Positions 41,766 through 55,939 are shown, counted from the first letter of the stretch. The stretch is 64,000 nucleotides of DNA from Chamaecrista fasciculata (GCA_003254925.1 QANZ01017153.1:215504-279503), one strand, 5' to 3'. Notes: generated by a model not told the origin, from the letters alone. Numbers and translations are program-made.

Positions 41766-43754
41766 ATAAAGAGCTAGAAACATTAACAATGTCATTTAAA
41801 ATAAAGAAACACTTCCCATCAAAATAGAGCAGATCCTCCATGTGTATCTTGGTCTCAATTATTTGATGATTTATGTGAGAAGTGAGAACAACTAAACCCC
41901 TACATATAGCTACCCTCCATTTAATTTCATTTAAGAATTTTCCAACCTTATTAATTATTTTAGTCTAAATATCGAGAAAAGCGTCATATATATATATATA
42001 TATGTGTGTGTGTGATTATGTGTGTTTGTGTGATCACTGATTATATGGTTTTTTAAAAGTATGTAGACATTAATTCATTAAGATACATTGATATCAAGTG
42101 ATGTAGACAGTAGACGAATTAATGGGCCAACCGGTTTGAATTTACTGAAGTATTTCAATTTTCAGCCGTGAAATATATTGATGAATTATGAATATAATTT
42201 ATTTTCACGTGAAAAATCAAAATAATTAGTACACTTAATTCATCGTTTCTTTGCTCCAAAAAAAAAAATCATCGTTCAGTTTCAGGGTCAACAACGTAAC
42301 ACCCACAAAAAACAGAAGCAACAAAAAATAAATAGTGGAGTCATGAATCAAGTTGTTTGTGTCAATCTGTGTAGCACATGACGCATGACATGAAAGCCAT
42401 CCCTTTATACATGTATCTATCTATGTAGTAGTTTTCTTGCCACTCACTTCACTCTCTTAGCTTTCCTTTTGTTGCTTTTAATTTCTTGTTTTATTTGCTT
42501 TCCTTTATCCTATCCTTTAATTTCCCACTCACTCTTCTTCAATTCCTTATGCTTTCAGCAACACTTGTGTTTGTCACACACACACCCTCCATGCCCTATA
42601 TATATCTATATATAGCCATTATATTTTTACCAAAGCTAATAGGGGACCAGCATAAGCAGATAGCATAACTACGTGAACATAAAGAGAGCTATATTCACTG
42701 ATTCAAAGTTTCAAACCATGTGCATACACATCTTCCTCAATCCTCATTATTATTTTTTCTGATATTAGTTTTTATATATTGTAGTGTCACATGCATACAA
42801 TGCTTTTTTGTCCTGGCTTTCTACCAACATATATTCCTCTCACTGGAATGACTAGAATGTAAAAGCACACAAGGATGGTCGATCTATCACAACAACATTA
42901 ACAAAAGTGGACCATTACTATATACCTAAACTACTATACAATTCAATTCATATTCAACAACAAAAGTTAGCTACTTAATTGCCACCTTCATGGATATGTA
43001 AGTACTCTATATATGTATTTGTCCTCTTCTTTATATTGTACACACTACAGACTAACTCCAAGTGAAAAATATTGTTTATAACATCCTTTGTATTTTTTCG
43101 GGTGATCAGAAGCTAGTCCAGTTAATTTTTTTATAGTGATTTGAGTAAATTCGTTATTAATTACTTTTTCAAAAAAGAAAATGGAAATTACCAAAATGGC
43201 CCGGCCCATAACCTATGGTAGAAATATATTCTGATGGTAGTGAGAATGAGATGCAGGATATAATAATTCCTATGATTATGATGTCTCTGTCTCGTGTCCC
43301 AGATACAAGATATCCATGTATATCTCATCACTATACCTATCATTATCAAGGAAGAAAGCGAAGGGAGTAATAAATAATAAAAGAAATTTTATTGACTATT
43401 TTTTTTTTCTTATGAAAGTCCAGATTAAAGTGAATATGTTTTTTTTTAGGAATTATTAACATTGAAGTTGAAGTAGGATTGTGACCAATAACAGATTTCA
43501 TTTGAATATTGGTATGAGTACACTAATTTTTGTAAGTCCAATTAAAACCCAACAAAAAAAAATGGTTGTTGCAGTACATTTTTTTAGTGTGTTGTGAAAT
43601 TCATGAACCTTGCTTCAGATTCTGCCAACAGAAGATGGCCCAATCAGAAGTTGGGCTAGGGCGACTCACCCAAATAAAAGGGAAACTAATCATGGCCCAT
43701 TTAGCAATAATGCTATTTTGTAAGATAGGTTGGTTTTGTGTCATTAGGTTTGCA
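41766..43754. other. AT-rich intergenic sequence
   Basis: Continues host DNA after the LINE target duplication. It includes a TA/TG run near 41985-42013. No gene is seen. Confidence 0.55.
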
Positions 43755-44089
43755 CTAGGAAGCATGGACACTGACACGGACACGGGACACGGACACAGCG
43801 ACACGCTAAACTCTCAAAATTACGCGACACGATACGTCATAAATTTATATATATAAATAATTAAATATTCATAATTTTTAATGAAAAAATTAAAAATTAC
43901 AAGTTTTATTCATAATATATGTCATATATATTATTATTTTCTCTTATATGTCATGCTAAAGTCACAAAAAATTGATTTATATTTTAAAATTTATGAATAT
44001 GTGTCGTGTCGGTGTCGTACGGGTGTCGGACACTGATACGTGTCTGACATGGCGACACGCTCTCAAAATGAAGTGTCCATGTTTCTTAG
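43755..44089. mobile_element. hAT-like MITE (CTAGGAAGCATGGA ends), third copy
   Basis: Ends CTAGGAAGCATGGACACT and, inverted, CTAAGAAACATGGACACT. GACACGG and CGTGTC motifs are dense near both ends. Flanks GGTTTGCA (43747-43754) and GGTTTGAG (44090-44097) match at 6 of 8. It is an independent insertion of the family seen at 19007 and 25847. Confidence 0.8.
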
Positions 44090-44097
44090 GGTTTGAG

Positions 44098-47000
44098 CCG
44101 ACATATATAAGAAGTTAATTGAGAACAGATCATCTATCTATTCTTTAAATATATTTGGGATAAAGGAACCAAGTCAACCAACTCATTGTTAAATACAACG
44201 TTAAATACAACAAATATAATAATAATACTGTGAATATGATGTTTAATGGAAGATGAGAAAGCGAAGGTACAATTTTAGTTTGAATTGTCTATTACTTTGG
44301 TCAATTAATTTAGATTGAGTTCATATCAACACTCATGATTGCAGTTATCCGAAATACTTAACCAAGTCCAACATAGTGTCCTTAATTTTTCTAACCATCA
44401 TGCCAGCCCATGGAAATTAATTAATCAATCACCACTATCTCTCTCATATATATAGCTTTTTCTTTTCGATCTATGACTATTATGTCACGCTTATTACATC
44501 ATTCAGATTGCAAGTTATATAGATGTATTAATAGATATATATTGTTTCCGAATTTTGAACGGATATATATGTTAATTAGTCTCAAATTTGTTTACTACTT
44601 AAATCCATCCTTGTGGTTTGTGAATGAAACACAAGATGCAGTTTCTGTATTAATGTATGAATAATTACTAATTCATAATTTCCACGTCATTCATCACTAC
44701 AATAATTTAAGATCGACAAGACCCACACCATTATAATACTTTTTATCATCAACTTTATCCTTGTCGTTCTAATTAAATCTGTTTGGTACTTTGGTTCATT
44801 GGTTTGTTATAGGGTCGCCGAGGATTTGCTTAAACAAAACTAATTAAGAGAAAGACAAAAAAGAAATAACATAATGATTTTATATATATATATATACACA
44901 CCTACTTTAATTAAGTATCCAATTTAGGAACGTATAGCAGAGAAGGGGCGGGTTTATTTATAAACAACTGAATTATTAGTTTATTACCAGGACCAGATTT
45001 TTTAAGGCTTATTTAATTAAGGTTTCTCATTTGAAGAGTTGAATACCAAGTGCTGATTATGAAAAATTACTTTGTGCTTCATTTAAGAGTTCCTCTGTTT
45101 TTAGTTACACATACATGTTCATTTGTGTGAGGCAGATTATATATTCTCAGTGATGAGCTTAGTATCATCATATGTCTTTTGTGGATTATTCATACATTCC
45201 TTTGTGCTAAATTTTGTTTCTTTTATCATTTGTCAAATGTTTGTATCAAAACTCTACCAGAAAAAAAAATGTATATAGCAAGAAGAACTACTCTCAAGAG
45301 ATTGTGTATAAAACCTATCATTTGTCATCTTGAGTTAATTATTGTCTAACGAATACTACAAGTAAATTTGAAACATATAATCACTTTCAATTTTGAGTAA
45401 AAAAGTACAAAGAGTTTTATTTCATCATCATGAAATTATATTTCGAGATTATATATCTAATGATCAAATTATATTTCATATTTTACTTGAAAAAATTTTT
45501 AAAAAATTAAAAATAACATAAAGTTGCCCTAGTTTTTATTCAAGAATTTAAATTATCAATACTTGAAAAAATATTAATTGAGTAAACATGAAATTTAGTT
45601 TTTAAAATATACAGGAATTATAAATCAATTTTTAAAATTCTAGTTTATACAATTTAATTCTTAAACATGTTTTTTAAATATTAATTTATAAAAATAATAT
45701 ATTAATTTTATGAGATTTTTTATAACTAAAAAACTATAAAGTAGACATTTAAATAGGAAATTGTTAACTTATATACCATATTTACTAAAAAAAAATATTA
45801 AAACTTGGCACGTGCTTGTCTTGTGGAGCCGTGTGAACTGAATCGATATTCAAAGAGACTTTAAATTTGACCGTTTTAAACAGTGTGGAGTGTGAAGTGT
45901 GAACAAAATAAGTAAATAACTCAACCTGAACGTGGCAGGTAGAATTTGATTAAATTTATACACGTGCATCATCATCCTGCTTCATTAAAAAATAACATTA
46001 AACAAGACTTTGTAGTCTGCACAACGTAACGTATGTATAATACTATAATAATTTCCCCTAATAGATAAAATTAACGTCAACCTCCATCATCTTCATCTTC
46101 ATACCAAACATGTCTCTGTTATATATCCTCAAAAATCATTGTTTAATGAAATTCATAAAACACTATTTTCGCAAATTAGTCTAGACTCTACAATTTTGGG
46201 TTGCAAACAAGATCCAAGATATAATCTAGAGTAATTCCAGAATATCGTTATTTGATGCGACAAACAGGTTAATTAATAATGAATTTTATATTCGATCATA
46301 TGTAATTATATAATGTTCTTGGTCAGTTGGTCATCAGATTTGTCTAAACCGTGAAATATTTCTCAAAATCAATCAAGTAAATTAAAACGGAAAATGTTGT
46401 ACGCGCTTATTTTTTTTTCTTTAAAGTCAAACTTAACCTATATAGCTAAATGACTCGAAAATTTGAATGAGATTTATAAGGACATTAAGGTGCAACTACG
46501 TAATTAATTAAGATTAAAATCAAAATGATATTATTGGTTTCTTCATTGTTTCTTTTAACCTATTCCTTGGTATTTCTTTATGTTCGCAATCAATCTTTTT
46601 CAAGAATTTAAAAACCACAGATTTAAACAGTGGCAACAGTATGCTACAAAACAAAGAAGAAGCTGGCAAGAGCTTTCGTTGTGTGAACATGCCTCAATAT
46701 TCAAAGAACATCAGTAAATATTTCCGGAAGCCACACCACTCTCTGCCATTAATAATTACTGAGTCACTTTCTAGATTGTTCCGACTTTAAAGCTTAATTA
46801 TATAGATTAAACAAAATAAAGTGTGATATGTGTGATGCCTTACTATTATTATAATTGCAAATGGATGACTTTAATTTGCAGAACTTTCAGGACCATTCCG
46901 CTCTGGCGCCTTTCGTCACCTGACTCATTACATGCATAATGAAAAATTAAGCATCTATTTGTTGAGAATTGATAATATATAATTATATGCCAATAAAAAA

Positions 47001-47221
47001 TTGTGTGATTGAATGTTGGGCGGCCTTGAGTAGTATGGATATAAATACCCATAATGTTATTTGTCTAAAATATCTTAGATAATTTAGTATAATATAATAT
47101 TTACATTAACTATATGTACCGTTGAACTTTTTATTATTATTTTTTCTTGGACAGAAACGAGAATGAACAAAACACTTAATGTGAGTGTTAGTATTTGTTC
47201 TCATATATCCTACTTATAAAC
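44098..47221. other. AT-rich gene-poor intergenic sequence
   Basis: About 3.1 kb without a recognisable gene, RNA or bounded transposon. A short (TA)n tract lies near 44881-44896. Short open frames show no family features. Confidence 0.55.
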
Positions 47222-47229
47222 ACGTACAC

Positions 47230-47844
47230 TAGGGATGGCAACGGATAGAGTATATGGTGGTTTTGTCACTATTCGTATCCGTATCCGTTCATTCTATCTA
47301 ATATCCATACCCTATCTATATCCGATAAATTAGTATCTGTATCCGTATCCTATTCGATATTCGGTATCCGACGGGTATCCGAAATACCCGAAATATCCAA
47401 AAAAAGTATAAATATAGGATAGGGTATCCTATTTTATAAATTGGATATACCGGGTACCCGATATCCAATACCCACTAACTAAAATAAATAAATAAAATTA
47501 TGATTTATTTATATTTTAATTTTTTTTAAATAAAACAATTAAATATAAAGTAACTAAAAAATGATTATATATAAAAAATATAAATATGATTAAATAATTA
47601 TATAGAAGATATTAAATTGAATGTAAAATATAAAAATGAAATAAATAATAGGGTATTGGATATCGGATACCCTAACTATCCGTTCATTTCGGACGGGTAT
47701 AGGGTATCCGAAGGTAATATCCGTATCCGCCCAATATCCGAAAAATATTTAATTTTCACTATCCGATATCCGTCGGATACCGAATAATTTTTTCGGACGG
47801 ATATGGACAGATACCCTAAATACCTTAAACCATTGCCATTCCTA
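47230..47844. mobile_element. Non-autonomous hAT element, 615 bp
   Basis: Ends TAGGGATGGCAACGG and, inverted, TAGGAATGGCAATGG. Target duplication ACGTACAC (47222-47229) and ACATACAC (47845-47852), one mismatch. Subterminal regions are arrays of TATCCG/CGGATA in both orientations. The middle is AT-rich and non-coding. Confidence 0.9.
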
Positions 47845-48551
47845 ACATACACACACCCTTACTTCCCACTTATGTGGGGCTTAGAACCATCACAAGGACT
47901 ATATCCTAAGCATGCGCGTTGCCCACTCACTTTTTATTATTTTTTTGATAATGTAAGAGTTCTACTATTATTTTTCACCATCTAGGAGATTAGATTGAGA
48001 ATTGATGAAACTAGACTGAATCAAACGATTTTATGGTTGAAAGTTGAAACTAATCAAGTTTTCCTCTTTTTTTTTTTTTTGTCTTTCTGAATCAAAATGA
48101 TATTGTTTAATTAAAGATTTTTTTTAAGATTGGATTCATCAAAAGAGTATGTTGCTTGTTAAGCTTCAATTCAACATTTGATTTCTTATCCTTTGAGTTT
48201 GTATTAATTTTTTCATTCAATCAAACTTAAATCTAATGAATTTATTGTATATCTTTAATATTTGTTAGTTTATTTTTTATTATATTAAATTATATTACTT
48301 TTAAATTTATTTAATTATTACCAATCTAATCTCAATTAAATCATTAAACTTTGAAGTGGTTCAATTACCAGTGGGATCTTTAAAATCTTTTTTCCAACTC
48401 TATCATTGCTGCCTGTACATAGTAAATTAAATATATTATGTTTCTAATTAAGATTGTTTGAAACTTGAAACTAAAGCAAATTCTATTACATGTTGCAAAT
48501 AGTTTCAAGTAAATCTTTGGGGCTTTAATTTTGGGCTAAGATTCCTTCACC

Positions 48552-48555
<4 letters not shown>

Positions 48556-48598
<43 letters not shown>
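48556..48598. repeat. (ATA)n microsatellite
   Basis: Uninterrupted trinucleotide repeat of about 43 bases. Confidence 0.92.
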
Positions 48599-49611
48599 TT
48601 TTGTTGATCTTGGTCTTAATATAAATATTTAATTAAAATATTAAAATCTTCGAATGATTTTTCATCCTGAAAATTTGCATTTATACAGTTAAAAGAGTAC
48701 GTAGAAATTAATATTGTAAATGCAGTGGGGTCAAAATAGCAGTAGCTAATTAAAGAACAGTGTCAGAGAATCACATTGGATGCTTAATTAGTCGTTGACT
48801 CGTTGTGTCCCTCATAATCTCATATAGTCCACGGCAAACCAAACAAAGAAGAAGACGACCGTCAATATATATATAGACTAGAATTTTAACATGTTTTAAT
48901 TTGAATAAGCTCAAATATTTTATTTGCCCAAAAATTAAAGGTCCCGATCAGATAATTAAAAAGTTTACTTGTACATTATGTTTTTTTTCGTGGAAAAGGG
49001 AATATTATAAAACCAAATCAAAGCATACGTAGTTCAGTACAGAAATAAAATTGAACATAAACAACAGGAAAGAAAAGATGTCCAGCTGACTACAACTACA
49101 AACTAGAAACATTATGTTTTGTTTACCAAAAAAAAACATTATGTTTTGAATAAGCTTTTGTCATGGGGTGACGTTTTTATCGTTAATAGTTTGATTTTTT
49201 TTTCTTGCATTATTTCTGGCTGTATATACTATTTATGTTCCGTTAGTTGGTCCCAATAATAGTATTTGTATAGTAAATAACTATAATACACACGACGAAA
49301 AAAAAAGGGGTTTGAGCTTTATATATATTCTCTAGTAATGAGTAATGGATGTGTGAGTCACCGAGTGCAATGCATGCATGTGCTCAGTTCTGGTTTTAAC
49401 ATTCTGACGTGGAATCCCTGTATTATGGGTTTATGACAATAACAAAAAGTGACAATAATATCAGATTTTTTTTATATTTTGTATCCTTGTTTCTGTTGAT
49501 AAAGAAACAAGTTAATAAAATTAAAGGGGATAAAGATATCTTTAATACTCCGCAAAGATGAATCAAATCGATTGCAAATTTGCATGCAAAAAGTTGGATC
49601 AACAGCAATTA

Positions 49612-49634
49612 ATATATATATATATATATATATA
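49612..49634. repeat. (TA)n microsatellite
   Basis: Alternating TA run of about 23 bases. Confidence 0.9.
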
Positions 49635-49784
49635 CCAACTTGGGTATTATTTCTCTGAAATATATATTATCAATTCATCGATCACCACCCAAGTGTCCCC
49701 TACCCTTTTGCATATTGCAATAATGAGTTTTGGATTAATAAAGGAGTTTAAAACTAATACAATTTTGTACACTTTGGACCAGAT

Positions 49785-50200
49785 GTGACATCAATTGTCT
49801 CATGGTGGAGATTCAAGTGTGGAGCAAAGTCATAATCAAACCATGATGCTTGTATGTACTTCTTTTCTATTGAGTTAAGGAAATGAAATTGCGTCTTAGT
49901 CAGAGCTATAACTTTTGGTCTAATGGTAAACGTTTAATCTAAAAAATTAGTATTGAAATTTAAAATCAAGGTCATGAGTATGATTCTTAGCAAGACAATT
50001 GTTGAGGGGAAAATTAATTGTTAGTCAATGCGTGATATCAATTGTCTCATGACGAAGACCTAAGTGTGGGACCAAGTTATAGTCGAACCATAGTGTTTGG
50101 ACATATGCTCTACCGTGGGTTAAAAAAATAGAATTGTATCCTTATTAATAGCTATAACTTTTGGTGTAGTGGTAAGCGTTTTATTTTAGGAACATTAATT
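49785..50200 (+). mobile_element. Tandem tRNA-like SINE units
   Basis: A module of about 245 bp is repeated, partly, head to tail. AGCTATAACTTTTGGTSTAR begins near 49903 and again near 50148, and ATCAATTGTCTCATG occurs near 49790 and near 50036. The module has an A box-like TGGTCTAATGGTAAACG and a B box-like GTCATGAGTATGATTC, so it looks tRNA-derived. Outer target duplications are not clear. Confidence 0.6.
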
Positions 50201-50884
50201 ATTTAACATATGAATAATTTGTACTAGTTTGTTTGTCATCATATACATATATTTTCATCTAAACATTATTTTTTAACACAATTAATATATTAATTATGGG
50301 GTGTTAAAAATATTGAGTTATTAACTAATGTAAAGCTTGGTGTATAAAAACATATGGTTCTTTAACTTCAGTTAATATCCTAAATTTACGATTAGCATAA
50401 ATACATAATCATTCATTGGCCGGTTTGACAAATTAGAATTAATTACGACGCTGCCAAACTTGAATATTTATAGACATTGATTTTCTCCATTTCGACGAAA
50501 GAAGTGAGAAACATAAGACAGAAATATAATCCACTAGTGTAAAGAGATAAGAACTGATTAAGCAGTTCATCATCATTGTCGATCCTAGTAAGACTCCAGA
50601 ATTGAAATACCAAGCTTCATAGTGCTGCCATTAGTCGCTAAGTCACAAACAAATAAAACCGAAATGTATGAATAGTCAAATTCATATAAAAACTTGTTGA
50701 AATCTGTTAGTGTCACTGTCGTAGAACAAAATTCAACGATGCAAGAAAATGTTAGGTCCACATACATCACCACCGTGCATTTAAAATCTCATCCCAATAT
50801 CAAAATTCCCCCCCTGCTATTTATATTAATTAGAATAAGAAGCGGTTGAAATTGGAAGTAGAAGCTAAGAATTAGAATACGAAG

Positions 50885-50913
<29 letters not shown>
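50885..50913. repeat. (TA)n microsatellite
   Basis: Alternating TA run of about 29 bases. Confidence 0.9.
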
Positions 50914-50915
<2 letters not shown>

Positions 50916-51092
50916 GTCCTTCTAACATTTGCCCTTAGGACACATGTTAAGATTTCTTTTGATTGGTCAAGTGAGTTTTTAAAATATTAAAAATTATCTT
51001 TTAAATGAATTTTCATAGATTTCAAGATATGAGATGTTCTACTAATTAATAAAAAAAAAACCCTTAAAATGTGCGCAATATTAGATAAATAC

Positions 51093-51118
51093 TATATATA
51101 TATATATATATATATATA
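51093..51118. repeat. (TA)n microsatellite
   Basis: Alternating TA run of about 26 bases. Confidence 0.9.
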
Positions 51119-53031
51119 AAGACGTACTAACTTTTTATTCTTTATATAAAAAAAATATTAAATGTGTAGCGATTGGTTAGGTTGTATATAGCTCGAATAT
51201 GCATTACGTCTTGGTGTTTGCGTCAGAGGTTGTGCCTTTGTAGCTTAGTACTTTCTGAGTGGGCTAGTAAGCAATAAATAAATAACCAGTGGATGGTTGA
51301 ACTTATTAAATATTTTATTTTCTATATATAAGTGACATTTTGAGTTGGAATTTTATTGAAAAGATATTTTTGATAAATTAAAAGAATTAATACTGATGAG
51401 GAAAAAATAGAGAAGAAAAATGAGATTCTATAAATTTACTTCTTAATTCTTATTACCTTTTTCATAAATTTTTTCTTTTACTTTTTCATAGACATTTTAA
51501 GTGGAATTAATCTTATTTAAAAAATTGTCAAACATTAAATGTTAACATATCTATCTCAATGAAAATTTCAACTTGAATTCACTCAGTTTGTGAAAAATTT
51601 TAGACCAACCCCTCTTGAGAATATGGGAAACATTTTTATCGGAAAGGTTTTGTTCAAATTCAAACAAAAAATATTACATTGTATTATAAAATAAATAAGT
51701 TAAAATAACAATGTGATTACATTAAACTGAACAAATAATCAGCGGGAGTGATTTAAGTAATAATCAGCTTGATAATGTTTAAACAATTAAGATCACTGAT
51801 TGGAAACCTTATGAATACAATTATTTTTATTAAAAGAATTGTCTCATTGTAACTTTTAGTGCAATACATATTTAATATGTGGATTAGTCCAGTTGAAACT
51901 TGAAACTTCAAATCTTGGACCGTTGGACGGACATCCAAAAAATAAATGAAAATCAAGATAATGCAAAAAATGAAATTTTATAAATGTTTAATTTTTTGTA
52001 AAATATTTTAATTATATTATATAAATATAATTTTTAAAATAAAATTAATTAAATATTATTTTTGTTTTTTATATTTATTAAATTGTTTTTAGTTATATAA
52101 ATACATATATGATGAATGATTTAATAAAAAAACACATTTCAAGAAGTAAGGTGATTTAATATGGAATAAATTTAATTTTTGAAAAAAATAGAATTATAAT
52201 CTGACTAGAATGAAGATTATATAATAATTAAACACAATATACGTGTGCTAATTAAATATATCTTAATTGATTTTCATGTGGAGTTAATTATAGATGCGAA
52301 TATATATTTTTTCGAATATGGCGATTCTAATTTCCAAAAGTAAGTGCAACAACCAAAAGGGACAGGTAATGTAACTATTTTATTGAGCACTAGTATGACA
52401 CCCGTGCATTCGCACGGTGTTTTCCTGTGGATTCATATAATTGGAAATCATCAGAATGTAACTTGTAATAGATTGACAATTTTTACAAAATCAACAATAG
52501 CTACAATTGCACAATAACACTGTGAAGGATTAATCAAATCCATGTAACATGATGAACTACTATGATTGGATAAGAATATCTGCTCATATTATACTTATAA
52601 TTCCCCAATAAACCCAAGGAAATTTTATTGAATATGATTGAACTTGGGCATATTAGACAAAGACACAAAATTAATAACAACAATGACTAACCTCTTCTGG
52701 ATGATCTACACAATACTGCATATGCTTCTTCAACTTGGGTGTACACCATAAATAGCATAAACACTTAATATTTATTCACTTCAAGCAAAAATTGATAAAT
52801 TATTGTGCAAATATAAGAACAAAATCCTATTTCGTAAATTCCACAGCAATAGTAATGAGAGGAAAAAAAAATTAAAGTGGATATTTTCTTCACTTAAAGA
52901 TGTAATTTTGCATAGAAATATATTGACCATTTCTTGGATGCAAGTTAATTAGTTTAGTTGATGAGTAGTTAATCACATAGCAATATATTGACCATTTTTA
53001 AACTTGATTCATAGAATTGAGTTTGACAAAA

Positions 53032-53210
53032 TTCACAAAACTTTTATAATTAATAGTAGTAAAAACTTTGTCAGTAGCAATGAAGTTGGCTGTGTGGAAA
53101 GTTTTGGAGTGATGATATAAACTCCTACTAATTACAGCTTACTGATAGAGTTTTATAGTAGTCTCATTCTATTAATTATAAAAATTGTGAATTTTGTCAA
53201 ACTAACTTAA
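53032..53210. repeat. Inverted repeat nested in the Helitron region
   Basis: AGTTTGACAAAATTCACAA with a TTATAATTAATAG continuation (53032-53068) is mirrored by its reverse complement at about 53173-53209, enclosing roughly 105 bp. It resembles a small MITE, but no target duplication is clear. Confidence 0.6.
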
Positions 53211-53504
53211 GGAAATATTTTGTGATACTTTGAATTATCCTGAAGACAACTCAAACAAACTCAGAAAATGGAAAAAAAAAAAAAAAAAACTCAACCATTT
53301 CACAGAAACAGCAGCAAAAACAACAAAAAACAGCACCAATTTCGTTTTTTTGGACTATGTACTCTATCTTAATTGAATGAATAGCTTTCTACCCAAAAAA
53401 TATTTAGAAAGAGTCATTATATCTACTTCTCAGTTTTTCAAGTAAAATAAAAGTGTAATCAGTTTTTCAAGTAAAATTAAAAGAAATTATCATTTGAGGG
53501 TATA

Positions 53505-53830
53505 AAGTAATCTGACATTCTTATCAAGAAGCACCATTTCAATGCTCTTGATGCTGGTTGGTGAATTGAAGTATGATGTAGTCCACAATCTAAGAACTCT
53601 AACTATTACCCTCCATATTTCCTTGCTTGGATTCAATTCGGAGGTTGAGTGGATTTTTTTAGCATTTTCCTTATGTTTTATCTACACGGAGGAAATTAAA
53701 AGGTTAATAAAAAAACTACTGAATATTGGAATGCTTACAACTCACCAAAGTTTAATATTGTCATCAATAAGGATTTTTAGACCACTTTTAAATACCACAA
53801 TCCTTTTAGTGGAATGATAAGTAGGGTAAG
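53505..53830 (-). pseudogene. RPA70-like N-terminal OB-fold fragment
   Basis: On the minus strand 53520-53640 encodes SELNPSKEIWRVIVRVLRLW followed by TTSYFNSP and SIKSIEMVLLDK. This is the RPA1-type N-terminal OB-fold seen in plant RPA genes and Helitrons. The frame from the likely ATG is out of register by one base in an A-run. Only this first domain remains. It is a paralogue of the better-preserved copy at 55561-55797. Confidence 0.65.
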
Positions 53831-54209
53831 AATAATTTCATACCTGCAGAATTTATACATAATGTAGCATTAGATTTCAGAACTGCAGAATTTCAGACCT
53901 GCATAAATTTTTCAGCATTGATGTCCAAAATTCTTATCTACACCTAATAAACTGTCAATTCAGCACATATTGATGGTCATATAAAATTTTAATAGGCATT
54001 GCCTAAGTGAACCTGCAACAATTTATACAGAATGTAGAATTAATGTTCAAAATAATGTGCATATATACTTGTGATTGTTTGGTTCTACTGATCCAGCAGA
54101 AATTTAGCAAGTGCTTAAGTATTTAGAAGTTTTACACGATTACAGACTAAAAGATTTAAAAAAAGCATTGTAAGTTAATGTATTAGTTCCAAAAGCACTT
54201 AGATGGTTA

Positions 54210-55800
54210 ATAGACAAAGTTCTGGCTGCCTGTCAGTCATTTTTCTCAATCTTGATACTTTTTCTTGGCCTGTAAGTGGATAATTTTGGTGTCAAGATGT
54301 CTTCTAGGCATGTAGCATCAAAATCATCATCCAGTACAGCTTTTAGTTTTGCATCAGGAGAAGTTGCTGCATTTGAGGATGAGATATCCTGGTTGCTTTC
54401 AAGACAAATCGATCTGATATCCTATTGCATTGTTAACATGGAAAATCTATTAGCTTATTGTGGTTACTGTAATTATTGAGGGAGAATTTTTTTTTTCTTC
54501 TACTTACACTTTCAGCCATCTGTTGTTTGTCCTTAGATTGAGTTAGTGATAAATTTCCCTGCGAAGTCTGGTAGCAAATGGGTTAGTAGTAACAAATTAA
54601 ATATAAAATAGTATAAGAATTGTTACCTGAGTGAATTCTGCTGAATTTTGAATTTGTTGGATCAATTTGATGTTGTCAGTGATTCTTTTGACAGTGTATG
54701 TCTTGATCCCTTTTTGAATGTTCATATTAGAAACCTCGACTTTGAAGATATATCTTTTGTTAACTAAACTATCTAACTCATCAGGAAATGAGTCAGGATA
54801 TCCTTCCTACAAGGTTATGACAGGTAATAAGGATAAGTAATGGTATTAGTGGTAATTAAGATGTTATTGCAAAAAATGCTAAGTCTGTAGGCATTTTAAT
54901 TATATTAGAAAATGGTAAGTGATAAAATTGCTAAATCTTTAGGCATTAAAGTGCATAATATTTCAGTTCAGCTATGAATAAAGTTTCATAAAGTTCAATA
55001 AGAAAAGTTGTTAAGAAGCTAAAAAATAGTGTTGTAAAATATGAATGACAGGTTGAGTTTAGAAAAATTGGAAATCAACTTTTAAAGATTGTAACTGCGC
55101 TCTTTCTTTCTGTGTGGGACGATGCCGGTCATTTCTTGGTGAACATAATCTGCCATAATCTCTTCGATCCCTTCATTTATGTGTGGCAGTCCAAAAAATA
55201 ATAAAGCTGTAGACATGAGTTGAAGATGAAGTCAGTTGCAGGATTAAAAGAGAAGTCAAAATCGAAATTTGTAAAGCTTTTTATGCAAGAGGTTGGAGAA
55301 CAAATCGAAATTTGTAAAGCTTTTTTAAAATAAAGTACAAATCGAAATCAGTATCCAAACTAATTTAAATTCAATATAATTCAAGTACATTAATGTACTA
55401 AAACTGAACTACAAACCCAAACTTTCATTTAATTTAAAAGCAAATCGGAAAAATCAGGAGAATGGGAAAAACAAATTTAAACATTGAGATGGACCATAAA
55501 CCAATCTTATATAAAGCAACTGAATAATAAAAAATAAGCACACAAGCTGAAACTTTATTTTTAATACTTGTATTTATCTAAGATAGGTTGGAGTTGCAGT
55601 AAAGATAAACTTGCCTGTTTATCGAGAAGTAGCATTTCAATGCTACTGATTTGAGATGGTAAATGATCATATGTGGTTGTCCACAGCCTGATTACTCTGA
55701 CAACAATTCGCCACATTTCTTTTTTTGTTATGCAGCTCCGAAATGGTGTGGAATTTTGGAGGCATTTTTTGAATTTTTTAATCTGCAAAGAGGACAAAAA
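54210..55800 (-). pseudogene. RPA70-like gene remnant (Helitron cargo)
   Basis: Replication protein A binds single-stranded DNA. On the minus strand 55600-55790 encodes an N-terminal OB-fold (MPPKFHTISELHNKK, then EMWRIVVRVIRLW and ISSIEMLLLDK); a one-base slip in an A-run separates the two parts. Downstream, 54630-54810 encodes an RPA C-terminal-like block (GYPDSFPDELDSLVNKRYIF, KTYTVKRITDN). A final block near 54220-54410 gives a Ser/Asp-rich tail ending KSIKIEKND before a stop. The central DNA-binding domains are not recognisable. It probably no longer makes a full protein. Confidence 0.65.
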
Positions 55801-55939
55801 ATGTCAGCAGTGAAAGCACAATGTGTTAAATTATTAAACTAGTACTAATTAAGTTTGAAATTAGAATTTAATGACCATTATGGTGGTGCTGATGTTGACC
55901 TTAAATAAGTGTATAAAATTCCTTATTTTTTTCCAAAAG

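Larger units (their letters stand above)
47853..49784. other. AT-rich intergenic sequence
   Basis: No gene seen. Contains an ATA trinucleotide microsatellite and a TA tract, listed separately. Confidence 0.55.
50201..52389. other. AT-rich intergenic sequence
   Basis: No gene seen. Two long TA tracts occur at 50885-50913 and 51093-51118. The block ends at the presumed Helitron insertion site. Confidence 0.55.
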
